Notes: a model not told the origin generated them from the letters alone. A stretch of DNA of 64,000 nucleotides from Cryptomeria japonica (GCF_030272615.1 NC_081409.1:202536449-202600448), one strand, 5' to 3'. Shown: positions 32,888-45,599, counted from the first letter of the stretch. A program made the numbers and translations.

Positions 32888-33545
32888 TTGCAATGTCCCC
32901 ATTTTTGGTCATTCCGACATCTTTGTTAGCTCTAGCTTTCTTGGAGAGGGCCAACTTTTTTGGAATAGATTTCAATTAATGGCATTGTTGTTTAGGGGAT
33001 CAAGGTGAGTTTGTTGATGCTTTTTTATAGCAGTTTTGACTTCTTGGGTGTATTTCAAACATCTTGGCGAAATGTATTTTTGAAAAGTGTCTTTATTAAG
33101 ATTGATCTGCAGTGAGCTTCAGAGAATGTTGGCGTGTTTAAATTTCACCTCCAAGATATTTTGGTATTTTCCACAACCTTGGCTAGATGTGCAGAAAATA
33201 ATGTAATAATTAAGTTGTTAAGTTGTCAAAAAAGAAAAATTAAAAGACAACTTATAGTAATTATTTATAATGGTGAATTCGACATGACTAGAGTGTCGAA
33301 AAAGTTAATAGTTAAATAAAGTCATGTCTATGGAGTAAAAAGGTTTAATATTTAAAAAGTGATTTTAAAATCTAATTCTTGGAAAGTTCCCCCAAAACTT
33401 TATAAAAGAGACTAAATAGACTTGTTTGAGTTATTCTAGATTATTCATCTTTGGTGAAACCCTTTTTGGTAGTTTAAGTTGCTGTTCAAGTTTTCAATCC
33501 CTAGGATGGAAACCTTATGGGAAATTGGTTTCAATAGTGAGAGAT
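32888..33545 (+). mobile_element. LTR fragment (gypsy-like, TGCAATGTCCCC start)
   Basis: Begins right after the polypurine tract. A TATA-like CTTTATAAAAGAGAC lies near 33399-33413, then a pyrimidine-rich leader. The right edge is not defined. No partner LTR is in the window. The first bases resemble the TGTAATGTCCC ends at 26425 and 26945. Confidence 0.5.
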
Positions 33546-35430
33546 CTGCCCTAGCCGATTTCTGAACAAACACTAAACTTAATTAAGGAAACAATAACTA
33601 TCATTATATCTAATGAATGAATTAACAACTAACTTTAACGTCAGCTGAAAAAGAAAACAACTGACTAACTAACTTTCATTAGAAATTGAAAGCTAACTAA
33701 ATTAACTGAAAAGTAGTTAAACTAAAACATCTGAAAAGAAAAGTAAGATTCTAGAGAATACAACTCAATAATCTTCCTTCTGATAACTGGTACAAGCCTC
33801 GACATGGTCTAGGAGAGGGAGAACATCATTAAGGGCTTTTCCACCCAACCATAGACCTGATAGTCTCTTGTGCCTCTTTCATCTGGAAGGGCCCGACCCT
33901 TCACGAGGGTAGCAAACCTAAATTAGACCAAATGCCATTTTGCCTTTTGAGCCTGGTGTTTGGTCACACACTATAGGTACCTCCTAACTAGTATGACCAT
34001 ATGACTAGAGGTGTATCTGGTTCATGTGAATTGACAGTCGCATGCTAAATGCAGTGCCACCTTGGCCAAGGTTTCATTAAAAATGCACACGTGTTGTCAG
34101 AGTTCACCACCCTTATTCTACTTGACCACACTAGAGTACAACTAACTCACATATTATAGATGATCACTTATCCCATTGGATTCTTAATCAAGAGTCTTAT
34201 ATCTGCTGACATTGACGGTTATAATGACTCACAGGGTAATATGGCATTAACTAACCACTCCTTAACTGAAATCATATAGCTGACCCAAGGAAGGTCCTAA
34301 TAATCTAATCAATGACTTCAAACTATCTGAACATAACATTAGACTTAAGGTAACAGCCATAAAGATTCAGATATTCATACTTGGTTCCATCTAGATTCAA
34401 TTTTACTTGCTGCATTATTGATCAGACTATTTTCTACAGAACTGAGAATTGTAATATGAGTGTCTATAGTTGTATTTATTTGATCGCATGTCTTACCTAA
34501 TCTTGCTAATGAGGTTTACAGCTGTTTGTCATACCTTGGCATAGGTACGCAAGAAGTCTTACTTTCTTAGTCTCTACGCATCAGTTAAGCATCGGTACAC
34601 AAATCAGAATTTCCACAGCGATGCAAGACAAAGTAACATAGATAAGCATCATAGTTTGCACTAGCTATAGAGTTTGATTCTTTTGATTCCTTCTTTTACT
34701 TTAATGAGAATATTTTCACTTGTCTAGACAATGCATGATTGATCTCTGTATTTCAATCATATATGATCTGATTGCATTCATGATCCACATGTATTACAAA
34801 TAAGAAGTTATGCCGAATGTATGATGCTTTGTCGTGCCATTAACAGGGCAAGCAGGCAACATACCTTCAGTTTGACTTCTTGTATAACAACAAACATAAT
34901 TGCAGCAATATGCCAATCGGTTTTTAAAACATATTCAGTCTTAATGTCATCTGGTTATTTACATCTGATACAATGCTTCCATTAAATAGATGAAGAATAA
35001 AACATGCTTGAACTGTGTGAAACAATATGGACAATTTCTCTGGTAAACAGTGTCCGCAGATCTGATGAGATATCTACGCCCTTGCGATTCTTCTCCTCCA
35101 GTTAAGCTGAGGAAAGAAGAATGAACATACCAAGAACTCAAGGCAGGGAGTAATAATGCAAAAGAAGGCAAAAGTATTCCCTTCGTAGGAGAAAGTCTCC
35201 GATATCTTTTACTCCTTCCTCATGCGCGAATGAATAATGAACACCCCATCACTAAGGTTTGCCCATGTAGATTAGTAACGCCTTCCCCCTCTTGATTCAC
35301 CATGTAGTCTAGAGGGGTGGTGTGGAGAAAATGGTATAACATCTCCACCCCACCTCCCTATACCATAAGCACCTTCGGTACCAAGCCAATAATAAATCCA
35401 ATTAATGTTTAAGAGATCAAAAAGAAATAT
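33546..35430. other. Unassigned repeat-like DNA
   Basis: No ORF above about 70 codons and no domain I recognise. A GC-richer piece lies at 33830-33910. Confidence 0.4.
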
Positions 35431-35620
35431 ATTTCTATAAATATATATTCACGTGTAAGTTATATGCATACCTGCATCCATATTTATATATGTGTATTTA
35501 TACGTACATTATTCTATAAAGATAGAATGGATGTATACATATACGTATATATGTATTTGTACGTATGTATGGCATATAGTCTTATATTTGGATATACATT
35601 TAGATATGTATATAAACATC
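35431..35620. repeat. Low-complexity TATA/ACGTA-rich tract
   Basis: Degenerate runs of ATATAT, TACGTA and TGTAT, resembling a decayed microsatellite. The short + frame here is low complexity. Confidence 0.6.
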
Positions 35621-36830
35621 ATAAATTAATAAGTCTAACCAAAAGATGATTAACCATTCAATTCGTTCATAATTACTAAAATTACAAAACACAAGGACAC
35701 AACACAATGGCAACCCATACGGCAGGAAAATGATATGAGGCCAACCGACCAAGGACTGATGAGGCGAGACAACCACCAAGATGGCCAAGGTGACGACCAC
35801 TCAAAAAAACTTTAACTTATGGCACAGGATTCAATGGCAAGTTGATCTCTTCCAAAGTCTGCAATCCTCTCCTTGATGATACTCTCCCTCCCTCCTGAGG
35901 GCGTAGCTTATCCTGCACCCACTTGGTCATAAGAAAAATAGATAGGCCAATCTTCTCATCTATTGCATGAATATATATATACATAAATAAAAGATGAATA
36001 TAGCCAATCATAATCATTCATGTCTTTCTATAAATTTAGACTTAAGATTACCCATTTACATAAGAAAGCAAAAAATTATCAATGTTCGGCCTTTCATACA
36101 TTTGCATCATTAAATTTAAAACCATAGTTTGGAAGAGGGATGCAACAATTTCGAAGTGGAATCACTCAGATTTCACGCGTGCACTGTATGTAACAAATTT
36201 TTGTTGAAAGATTTATTATTTTTACAAGTTTGGGTATTTTCTTTTAGGTATGGAGCTTTTTAAATAATTTGTGACATTTGCAAGCAAATACAAATAATAG
36301 AGATTTGTATTGAAGATCTTTGTGCGAGTGGAAAGAACAAAAAAATATCAATGATGTGTATGCCAAAAACACAAAATCTATGTGCTGTGTGTGTAGTGAT
36401 TAAAAGAATATTTATTTTCAGCTAGGCATATACCTAGTCGTACCATATACCACCTAAGGTGGCCATACCACATAATCTATCAAAGGTAGCCAATATTTTT
36501 TATTAAAGCCTTTAGAGCCCTTTTCACATGTTGTCATAACTTTTTAAGTTTTCCATAGGTGTGCCTAAGGTGGTCGCAATTAATTGTAAGAGTATTGTAC
36601 CATGTTTTGGGAACAAAGAGCATGACATGGCATCCTTGAGGATTCATGCCTGGTCAAAGTGTTGTTTTTGGCTTGCATGCCCTTGGAAAAGTCTCATCAA
36701 GCTAGTCGCAACATTTCTAAGAGGAATCAAACAAGTTTTGAGTGTCGTACATCTTATAAGTTTATTAAGCTACTTAAAAAAGTTGAAAACATGGATAAGC
36801 ATTGCTGGCCTATAATGGTTGTTGGGGAGG
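35621..36830. other. Unassigned DNA
   Basis: No gene recognised. The 84-codon frame at 36561-36815 could be a decayed part of the LINE that follows, but I cannot match it. Confidence 0.35.
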
Positions 36831-37400
36831 AATAAAAGCGTAGGAAGAAGACTTGGAGGAAGAAAAATAGCAAATGGATGGACAAATGGGACATTAATTT
36901 GCAAAAATGTCCTACCACTAATAAGAAGATTAAAAAGTTGGTGTTAGAAAAATTCAAGATTATCATGTGGAAAAAGCAAATTGGATGAAAAAAAGAGCAC
37001 CATGTCAAAGAATTCAACTCCATTTGGAAGCATGATGAAAAAGCCTATTTGAGAGATGCAACTAAGGGAAAGGTTAAAATTTTAATTGCAGAATTGAGGA
37101 CCAGTTCTCATCATCTTAGATGTGAAATTAGTAGATAGACAGTCCCCAAGGAAGATTGGAAAAAAAAAACTTGCATCTTTGTAGCAAAGGGGTGGTTGAA
37201 ATTGAATGCTACTTCATCATCAAGTGTGCAACATATGGGAATATTCTTATTCAGTTCGAAAACAACATGAAGGTGGGCAAGTGAACGAGCTATTCGAGGA
37301 AACAATGCTTCACAAAACAACGAGTTCTTGGTCAAGATTTATAATAGAAGAGTTGACATTGAAAGGAATTTGAAAATGTGTTAATTTTGTTTCTTAGTCC
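36831..37400 (+). pseudogene. LINE ORF2 C-terminal relic
   Basis: The + frame reads KKLVLEKFKIIMWKKQIG, a stop, HHVKEFNSIWKH, YLRDATKGKVKILIAELRTS, HHLRCE, a stop where Trp is expected, TVPKEDWKKKTCIF. After a frameshift comes IECYFIIKCATYG. This is the C-terminal zinc-finger-like tail (CxxC...H...C) that follows reverse transcriptase in plant LINEs. An AT-rich 3' region with CATTCATTCATTCATT follows. Endonuclease and RT are absent upstream, consistent with the usual 5' truncation. Confidence 0.7.
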
Positions 37401-37937
37401 CTTAGATTGTTGGGTCTTATGAATGTCATTAAAATTCCTCCATTCATTCATTCATTATTCTTCAAAAGGGATTTCACGTTTCTTTTTAAAAAATATCTTT
37501 CCCCTTTAAAATTTATGCGACCGCTTTTCTTATAGTTTTTTTTTTCTTTTTTATTCATTTGATTTGACCCTTCCTCATTTTGAATTTATGGTATATAATT
37601 TTTCTTTTAAATGTTTAAATAAATAAACAAATATCTGTTTAAATAAACCAACAAATAGTCTAATTTTTTAGTTGTATAAATAAAAGAATATCAATTTATC
37701 ACAATTAATTAAGTATATTTTAAATTTATTCAGTTTAAGTATGGTAATTAAATTGGGGTTATAGTGAGAAGCTTGGAAATATTGAGGGGATGAAGTATGG
37801 ACTTGTGAAATTAGGATATCCAATGACAATCAAGACCAAATGATCTATGCAACAATTTATGGAGCTTTGTTATCTACTCAAGAATGTAAAATGAAAAAGA
37901 ATAAGCACAAAGCAATATTAAGCATAATGGTCTATAT
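37401..37937. other. AT-rich DNA between LINE tail and hAT element
   Basis: No ORF of note. It may include the LINE 3' untranslated region; no clear poly(A) tract. Confidence 0.45.
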
Positions 37938-37949
37938 CATAGATGGAAC

Positions 37950-38035
37950 ACTCGCAAAGTACTCGGCGAGTTAAACTCGCCGAGTTTTTGAGCTCTGCGA
38001 GTTTTTACGATTTTAACTCGCAGCAAAAACTCGGC
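37950..38035. repeat. hAT subterminal ACTCGGCGAGT repeats (left)
   Basis: Several direct and inverted copies of ACTCGCCGAGTTTTT-like motifs lie within 100 bp of the left end. Matching motifs are at 39362-39420 near the right end. Subterminal repeats of this kind bind transposase in hAT elements. Confidence 0.8.
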
Positions 38036-38248
38036 TAGACTAAAAAAAGAGGCCCAAACATGTGAAAAAATTATCAAGTTTTGTTTTTTCAGGTTAGTTT
38101 CATTCTCTTCATCAGAATATACACATGAAATATAACATTTAAGTATAAGTGGCATTTCAATATGTCTTTTTCCTTTCTTATACTTTATAACACCCGACGC
38201 CTTTATAAAATAATAAAAGTATTTTTGGCCTTGCCCCTTGACCCCAAC

Positions 38249-38267
38249 TTGGGGGTGCTGCCCCCAA
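38249..38267. other. GC-rich hairpin inside the hAT element
   Basis: TTGGGGGTGCTGCCCCCAA is a perfect 7-bp stem around a small loop, followed by a further C run. Confidence 0.7.
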
Positions 38268-38549
38268 ACCCCCGTCAAAAAATATAGGGGGAAACTGCGT
38301 TGATGGAAGTAGGGAAAATTTAACCTCCGAGTCTGATTAGGCTCCATATAACAACATAATTAACATTGAAGAAATCCTGGTATTATACATTTTAGAGTTG
38401 AAAGTTTGAAACTATGAGTATGAATGATGAAATTTCAAATATTGCGCGTTTGTAGATCTCCACCAAGATCTAGACCTATCTCTCTACCCCTCTTTTTCTC
38501 ACCCTTAGACCTCGGCGAGGGGTGCTACTTTCAACCTAATTTTAATTTG

Positions 38550-39127
38550 TAGATGCTTGGTGGCAAAGTTGGGGTGGAAATACCCCAAATCTCAAAAAAA
38601 TTGCCCTCAGAATCTTATGTTAACCTTGTAGTTCATCGAGTTGTGAGCACAATTAGAGCTTGTTTGAAGCCATCGACACGAAGAAGAGGAGCAAGCTAGC
38701 TCAAAAACACCTCAATGACCTTGTCTTTGTGCAATATAATCTTCGATTGCGTGTAAGGAAGGTAGAGGAAGTAGCAGGTGGTCCACTTGACTTGGATGAT
38801 ATAGATCCTTACAGTGATTGGACATCACAGGAGCAGCCTCCATTGTTTTATGAGGATGACAACATTGATTTGGAGAGGCAAGCTATGGAGGAGGAGGGGG
38901 GTGGATTTGGTTTCATGTTGGATGACATTGAGGAGGAAGAGGATGAGGATGAGGAGTCATTGCCAGTGCCACAAGCAGGTGGAGACATAGCTTCATCCAG
39001 GATGGAGGATGAGCCAGCCATACCGAGCGAGGAGGCACAGTCACGCCCACTACAGACTTCTAGGACTAGACCCTCTAGTTTTACCTCTCCCTTAGTTTTA
39101 GCTAGAGCTGGGAAGAGGAAGTTGTAA
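38550..39127 (+). pseudogene. hAT transposase C-terminal (dimerisation) remnant
   Basis: After a splice-acceptor-like TTTGTAG the frame reads WWQSWGGNTPNLKKIALRIL, a stop, PCSSSSCEHN, a stop where Trp is expected, then FEAIDTKKRSKLAQKHLNDL and FVQYNLRLR. This is the hAT dimerisation domain. A D/E-rich tail (DLDDIDPYSDW, then an acidic run) ends at a TAA-free TAG/TGA-bounded frame, with the stop at 39125-39127. The 155-codon open part starts at 38660. The BED finger and catalytic core are missing. Confidence 0.88.
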
Positions 39128-39441
39128 TTGTAATTTGTAATGATGTATTTACTTTTGGTTTTACCAGAACTATTTACTATTTTGCTTCCAGCCATCAGCA
39201 TTCCTCATGAGGATGTGATTTTGTAGACACTTTGCATTTAAATATATCTAGAATCAGCTTGTTTCTTTTGTGTTATCATTTATTGACTCATTGGATGCAT
39301 CTTCTCATTAAATTTTGCAAAAAAAATGCATTTTTTATTAAAATTAAGCATGTTTTTATGTTGCCGAGTTTTTGCCGAGTTTTTTTCTCAGGGGCTTGGC
39401 GAGTCGAGCCGAGTCGCGAGTAGTCCAACTATGGTCTATAT

Positions 39442-41689
39442 AATCTAAAATTTTAGAAGAAACTACAACTTGTGATCATTGTCACATCCTTTTGTTTTTA
39501 TCACATCAATGTACTCTATTTGTATTTTTTCCCCTAGTGTTCGATCCTATGACCGCCATTGTTGCATACATCACAATCACATTATCATTAATCTTGCAAA
39601 AACTCTAAAGTATGGAATATACTTATTAGGAATTGATATGAAGTCTCCTAACAGGTAGTAAATTTAGGCAATTGCAGCAACGTCAAACTTGGGGTCAATA
39701 TCAACTATAACAACTATAATATTCATCCATAAAAAAATGTTAATCTCAAATTGTATTTACCAAACGTCTAAATCTTTGTCATTACTCACCTATTGATTAC
39801 ACAATAAATACTTTTATTACTATACCAAAAATGTACGTACTCACTACTACATGGCTACAATACATATTGCTTGCAAGAGTCTTTTAACTCAAATGGCTTG
39901 CAAGAATCTTTTAACTAAAACTGTTTTAAGTATTTGCCACTACTAGGTACTTGTGTTCTCTTACATTTAGATTTCATTTTGTCAACTGTTAACTCATGTT
40001 TTTCAGCTATTTTTGAATTTCTTGGCTGTGGAAGCACTATTTTTTATTTCTCTTCATCGTTGGGCTCAAGAACAGTCAATCTTGGTGCACTTTTTACTGA
40101 ACTAAGTCCAGCGATCTTACTTCTAAATTTGCATCTCATAGATGCCCTGAATTATACTTAGCTTATTTTTTAACTCAAGTGGTTCTGTCTGAGATCCTAA
40201 ACTCAGAAATCTAAGGTGTTTGATTTCTATTCAATAATGGAAATTTGTTCTTTTCTTTTCATATGTATTTTTGTTTCTATAAGCTCAAAATCCAGGTTAA
40301 CTGATTCTCATCAAATGCTATGAAATTTGTGTTTTTTAGTTATAATGGCAAAAGTCAAGTATGGAAGACGTACTCCTAAAGTGAAATCTACTGTCATAAC
40401 TGAGGGAACAGTTTTTCATTGTAACTAACATTGGAGTGTGACTTTTGTCAAGCTTTGAAGATGCATGTGGGGATGCTCTTTCGACATCCTTAGAGCAAGG
40501 GAACTACTGCTCATTTTTTTGAAGGTATACAATCCAGTCCTTCTGTTAATTGTGCACTAATAACAAATGGCACTTAATTGTAGCCCTCTGTGAAAGGTTC
40601 TCTCTCTAGGACAGCTGCAAATTTTTAGAAAATAATTTAGATGGATATGATCAGTCCATTAGCTGTTGTTCTAGGACTTTGTTTTGGATTTATGTTGTTT
40701 CGTAGAGACATCTCTTTGAATAGGGCAAGCTCCGTTTTATTTTGAAGAAAATATGAGATGGATGGCACTCCCTTTGGGGTTAAAGATGTTTAGAGTAATG
40801 AGGTAATGGATTATGATTCTTTGTTACAGGAAATGCGGTTGTTAAAGAAACTTCTCGCAGGAAAAGAGTGGCCTTCTTGAAATTTGTCACAGTTTATGGT
40901 TGGTTACAAAAGTCTACATTTGACTTTTGTTTTCCTTGTTTACTATCTTAATATCTTCAATCAAGTTGTTCTCTCCTATGAGAGTTAATCAATTTTAATC
41001 ACATCCTTTGATTATCTTGGCCTTGGATAAACTCAAATAGGAACTGGTAATGAATGGGATTTTTTTTGTTATTGGTTAAGTGTTAAAGAATATTTATATG
41101 AATCAATGTATCAGAAACAGAGCATGTGACCCAAATATGACCTGCAATAAATAGGAATAAAAAAAGCTCATCCTTTAGTGAAAGGAACATTTGGAAAGAT
41201 GTATCGTAAGGGCAGAAAACCAAAGTCACATTTGTTTTCATGTTATCTGCTTGCCTGTCTGGAAGGAAACATTTTGGAGGATTATATTTATGTTTAGTAC
41301 ATTTGCAAACCATGAGTAGTATGCCAGTGTGGAAAATTCCCATGGAAATATGCTGTTATTTTGAGCACCTAGAGATAGCATTAGAGTAAGCTTTCATATG
41401 TATCAAACCAGTGGTTTCCAAAACTGGATAAGATCATGCTGGAAAATAAATATTCCCATGCAAATTCAAATTGGGATGGAGACCTATTCATGTAACTGCA
41501 TTCCTTCTGAAGATGCTACCAACATTTGTCACTGACCTTGAATGATTGAGGTTTATGATGCATGCTGCTATACCTCTTGATGAACACTCTGAATGTGCAG
41601 CAAAAACTTCTGTTCTTTATCTACTTTCTATTCGTTTGTATGCAACTCGGCACGTGGTGGTGCAGAGGTACGATATGTCCAAGGGTGCT
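39442..41689. other. Unassigned DNA left of element D
   Basis: No confident gene. Around 40340-40560 and 40835-40900 there are short + strand coding-looking stretches, the second preceded by an acceptor-like TTTGTTACAG. They might be exon relics of an unidentified gene. The 3' end and 3' LTR of element D, expected here, were not recognised. Confidence 0.35.
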
Positions 41690-42390
41690 GTAGGCTACAA
41701 TTTAGACATGCCAGGAAAGAATTATGCTCTGTAGAACAGTGCAGAGCTTTATTACAGGCATGTTGTATGTAGAGCAGGTTGTCATCCCAAGTGTGCGGAT
41801 GTGCATGGTTGTAATGCTTAAAAGATGCAAAAGTGTATGGTTGACCACTTCCATATGGCCATCTGTTTGTGGATGAAACGTTGTGGACTGATCCAATCTC
41901 TCCTACAAGGATTGCCAAAGCATGCTAGCAAACCTTGGGTCACTTTCAAACACATTGGATGTGGGTAGCTTGAAATGCACCCAAACATGCTTGAAAAAGA
42001 AATGTGTTGTTTTCTGTGTTTCGATGCCTTTCTTGCAAGCAACCACGATGACCATAATTGAAAATATGCTCCCTACAACAAACACAAGGTCATTTTGATG
42101 CTTTGTCATAGGACTTTGCACATGAAATCGACACTAATAGATTCACAAGGCTTTTGTAGTACTGCAAGAGTGTGTAAAACTTGAACTTCTTGTTTGCGAG
42201 CTTGGCAATGCAATAGGGAATGCAAGACTTGATATGGTGCTTGATGCTGGCATGCACATGAGGTTAATAGATGTGTTGTTGTAATGTTGCTAGAATCTTG
42301 GTAATGCCAAAGTGTCTTGTTGTCTTCGTGAAGTGTGCCTCCTAGATGAGTCATTGATAGGGTGTGCCTTCTAGAACATAGAGATGTCTA
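41690..42390 (-). pseudogene. Element D integrase
   Basis: In shifting frames: HFGITKILATLQQHIY with a following CIPYC, which is the HHCC zinc region. Then KPCESISVDFM, HFFFKHVWVHFKLPTSNVF and TTFHPQTDGHMEVVNHTLLH, the catalytic core including the HPQTDG signature. Last is LLYIQHACNKALHCST. Stops and at least two frameshifts are present. Confidence 0.88.
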
Positions 42391-43157
42391 AGCTTTGTTG
42401 TGACATTTTCACACATCGCCCCATTGTATATGGGGACCCCCTACTTTTTAGGTCCTCTCAATCTTTTGGTTTTAGTTTTAAGGTCTTTTCGCAATAGTCT
42501 CGTTGGTCCTCTCAATTTGAAGTGTTTGGGGGTCAGTTTGATCGAGTTTGCAACTCATTTGAGCAAATTTGGCTAAGTCTAGGGCCTGTTTTGTTCGTTT
42601 TAGGGTTTTACCCTTCAGTTTTGAAATTGAGGCATTTCCTTTACGGTTTTGGAAAAACTGAGCGTTGCATTAGAATCAAGGCCCTTTAAGGAACCCACAC
42701 ATGAAATTTGAGCAAATTCTGAGCAACTTTCTATTTTTAGAAAGTTCCTATTTTTAGGGATTTCATTCTCCTGGATTGGTCTAATTTTGCCAAAAAGCAA
42801 ACTTACTATTTTTAGTGGTTACCATTTTTAGTAAGTTTCTATTTTTAGTAAGTGTCTTTGCATCATGTTTTGCCCTAACTCTGACATTTTGAAACACTTT
42901 CTATTTTGGGAAAGTCTATTTGTGGCAGGTTCTTCACGGGTAGGCACTGAAGACTAAGCATTCTTGATCATTTCTAAATCCGGAAAGTTGGAAAAAGCTG
43001 GCAATTTGGATAAAAAATGACTAAGTATGGACGCCCATTCCAAAAGTGGAAAGCATAAAAAATCCTCTAAGTCTGGCACATGGAAATCACTTCAATTCCC
43101 AAAATGGCATTTTAATCTAGAAGCATTCAAAATTGGCTAAGTCTGGAGAGGAAGAAG

Positions 43158-43631
43158 TCGAATTCCTTGACATAGTGAAAATGGCGCTGAAGATAAGGTA
43201 TGGGTGCCAAATTCAAGGGGCCATGGAAAATGAAAAAATGTTGAAATTCCTTCAGCAAGGTGAAATAGCGCCCAAGTCCAAGACAGGGTGCCAACTTGGG
43301 TTGTCATGGAAAACTGAAAAAACACCAAAATTCCTTGCCTAAGGTGAAATGGTGCCCAAGATAGGAGTCGGGCGTTAAATGAGGGGTGTCAAGAAAAATA
43401 AAAAAACTCCTAAATTCCACCACATCATGAAAATAACGCCCAAGTCAGAGTTATGGCGCCAAATGAAGGGGGGCGTGGAAAAATGTCAAGCCAAGGTGAA
43501 AATTCCTTTAAGTGGGTGATTCAGTTCCCAAGGTCAGGTATAGGGTGCCAAAATGATGGTGTCATGGAAAGCATGAAGAAAATGTAAATTCCTCCATCAA
43601 AGTGAATTTTCCACGCCCAAGTTCAAAAGGA
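43158..43631 (+). repeat. 85-bp tandem array inside the + solo LTR
   Basis: Five and a half imperfect units, each with AAATTCCTT, GGTGAAA, a GCGCCCAAG-like block, GGGTGCCAA and TCATGGAAAA. Short open frames over it are incidental. Confidence 0.85.
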
Positions 43632-44302
43632 TGAAATTTTCTAAGGTAAGGAAATTGAAGGTCAAGGAGGAATTGAAAAGAAAATTTCTCCTCGATTTTT
43701 TTTTTGAAAAATAAAAATCCATTTTCAGGTATCGAAAATCGTTCAAATTTAATTTTTTTTTTCAGATTTGGATTCATGAGATAATTTTCTCTCTCCTGGA
43801 CCCCGGAACTCAAAATTGGAAAAAACCCTTAAAAAGAGGAAATGTGCAAAATTGATGAAAAATCTTCTCCAAGACAAGGAGAATTTAGAACTTCCAGGAA
43901 ATTCTTCCCAAATGAAGTTTTCTCTCTCTAGGGTTTTCTCGCCAAGTGGTAGTCGGGTCAACGCATGCTGAGGTAATGGAACATCTTTTGCATGTAGCCG
44001 TCACATTTATGGCATTATGGCAGATTCTTTTTGCATGCACTCGTCGCATGTGGAGATGGTGGAGCATTTAAAGCATTATGGGCGATTTTTGCATGAAGGA
44101 ATATTCATTGCATGTTGGGCAAATTTAGTGGAAAGTGGTGCATTTATTGCATTTTGGTTACCAATTGTAATAGGCTGGAATTAATTGTATATGGGCATCA
44201 TGGGCATTTATTGTAGATTCCCACCTTGCTGCATCATATGTGGGGGAATCTTTTAGGGGAAAACCCTAATTAGGGTTTTGCATGTAATCATGGCTTGGGG
44301 CC

Positions 44303-44310
44303 TATATAAG
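44303..44310 (+). promoter_or_regulatory. TATA box of the + solo LTR
   Basis: TATATAAG in a GGGGCCTATATAAGGGGGC context, just downstream of CCCTAATTAGGGTTTTGCATG. The sister LTR has a TATA at the equivalent place after the same CTAATTAGGGTTTT block. Confidence 0.7.
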
Positions 44311-45134
44311 GGGGCAACCTCTTCATTTATAAAGCAGGGAGATTTGTATGAAATTGTTGCGATAAGTTTTTGAGATAATAACAGTGATGCATTGTTCTTT
44401 GATAATGTTCACTTAAGTTATTTTTTCAGAACTTGCATGGTTTCACCTTCCTCACTTAGAGTAGAAGTAGTATAGTGTTTTGATTTCAATGGAGAATGTA
44501 ATGGTGTTTGATGAATTTCCATGGTTCATACTTTTTGCATCTTGTTGATTATAAGTTGCAGTGTAAAGCTAGCTTGAGCCACCAAATTTGTGCTAAGTTC
44601 AATTGTGAATAACTGTTTGGACTGCACCATGTTGGGTACTCAAATGCACTTTCTCAATGTGAAAATCCTTCAACGTCTTTTAAAGATTGCACTGGTTCTT
44701 GTGGAGTTGTAGTTAAACTTGGCGAAGCAGAGCTTGGTTTATTTGGAATTCGTCCATCAGAGGATTACCTGATGGTATCACTGCCCTTAGATGTAGATTT
44801 GGATCCTTCTAAACCCCTTTCCCCTTTTAGTTTTAGTTGATTCCAGTTTAGTTCATTTTTAGCAGAAGCATCACAAAATTGCTATATTTGATGATGAAGT
44901 TCCAACCACAACAAAGAAGTGAAAGAAGGAACCAAATGTAAGCCCCCTTGGATTATCGACAATCACATCCACCAACTGAGTCATGTCCGTAGCATAAAGG
45001 AACCTTGGAGTCGATTGTCTGAACTTACTGCAATCTTAGCACACAATTGTACTTTGATCAAGAGAGAGTGAAGTGACCTTTAGACAACTTTATTCTATGT
45101 TAGAAGTTGTCATAAAAAACACGTCAACAAGCTT

Positions 45135-45420
45135 GAAGAGAATCTTATTATTTAGATGAAACTCAACAACTTGTTAGTATTTCCTTTCCAAGATAACCAT
45201 GTTGTTTAATGTTTTGGAAAGATAGGAATTGGATGCCCATATTCAGTGAGTACTTTGTTGAGTGCATATTTAGATGCATTGATTTGAATCTCAAAGGCTT
45301 GTGTAATTTTATACATTGCTAGAACAAGTGTTGCATAGGGATGTTGCTCGAGCTCCTTGAAAGCACATTGTTGACCAGGTTTCTAAATTAATGTTACCTT
45401 GGAAGACATAATCTGATTAG
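45135..45420 (-). pseudogene. Element D RNase H
   Basis: AFKELEQHPYATLVLAMYKI, then TQAFEIQINASKYALNKVLT and EYGHPIPIF match the start of Ty3/gypsy RNase H (F.L...L..APVLA..D....F...TDAS..A.GAVL.Q.G.PIA). The catalytic first Asp position is Asn (INAS). The domain is cut by the AGCTT insertion. Confidence 0.8.
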
Positions 45421-45599
45421 TGACCAAGCAATATGTGATAATCCAAGAACAAACTTCTAGGAGAAGCTGGCAAGTTTGAGAAAGTTACACAATTTGGCAA
45501 TGCTGTGTAGAGTTGGTCAATCTTGAATCATTTTGCTTTTGTCCTAATCTACATGGATGCTTGTATGATTGATGATGTATTGAATTTGTGCCGTTCGGA

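Larger units (their letters stand above)
37938..39433 (+). mobile_element. Non-autonomous hAT transposon, 1496 bp
   Basis: Termini are imperfect inverted repeats, CATAGATGGAACACTCGC at the left and the reverse complement of CATAGTTGGACTACTCGC at the right. A perfect 8-bp target duplication, GTCTATAT, lies at 37930-37937 and 39434-39441. Subterminal CTCGCCGAGT/GCCGAGTTTTT motifs repeat near both ends. An 8-bp duplication and a CA start are hAT hallmarks. The interior keeps only the 3' end of the transposase (38550-39127), so this is an internal-deletion derivative. Confidence 0.92.
42396..45129 (+). mobile_element. Solo LTR, 2734 bp, + orientation, in element D
   Basis: Starts TGTTGTGACA, ends GTCAACA, with perfect target duplication AGCTT at 42391-42395 and 45130-45134. 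It separates RNase H from integrase of element D. Near the start it has CGCCCCATT...ATGGGGACCCCC, a potential hairpin. Further in are TATTTTTAG repeats (42725-42860), the 85-bp array at 43158-43631, and a TATA box at 44303. The same family occurs inverted at 46782-50292. Confidence 0.93.

Noticed and set aside
38848-39201. 117-codon - ORF, S-rich
   Set aside because: Antisense shadow of the acidic tail of the hAT transposase remnant.
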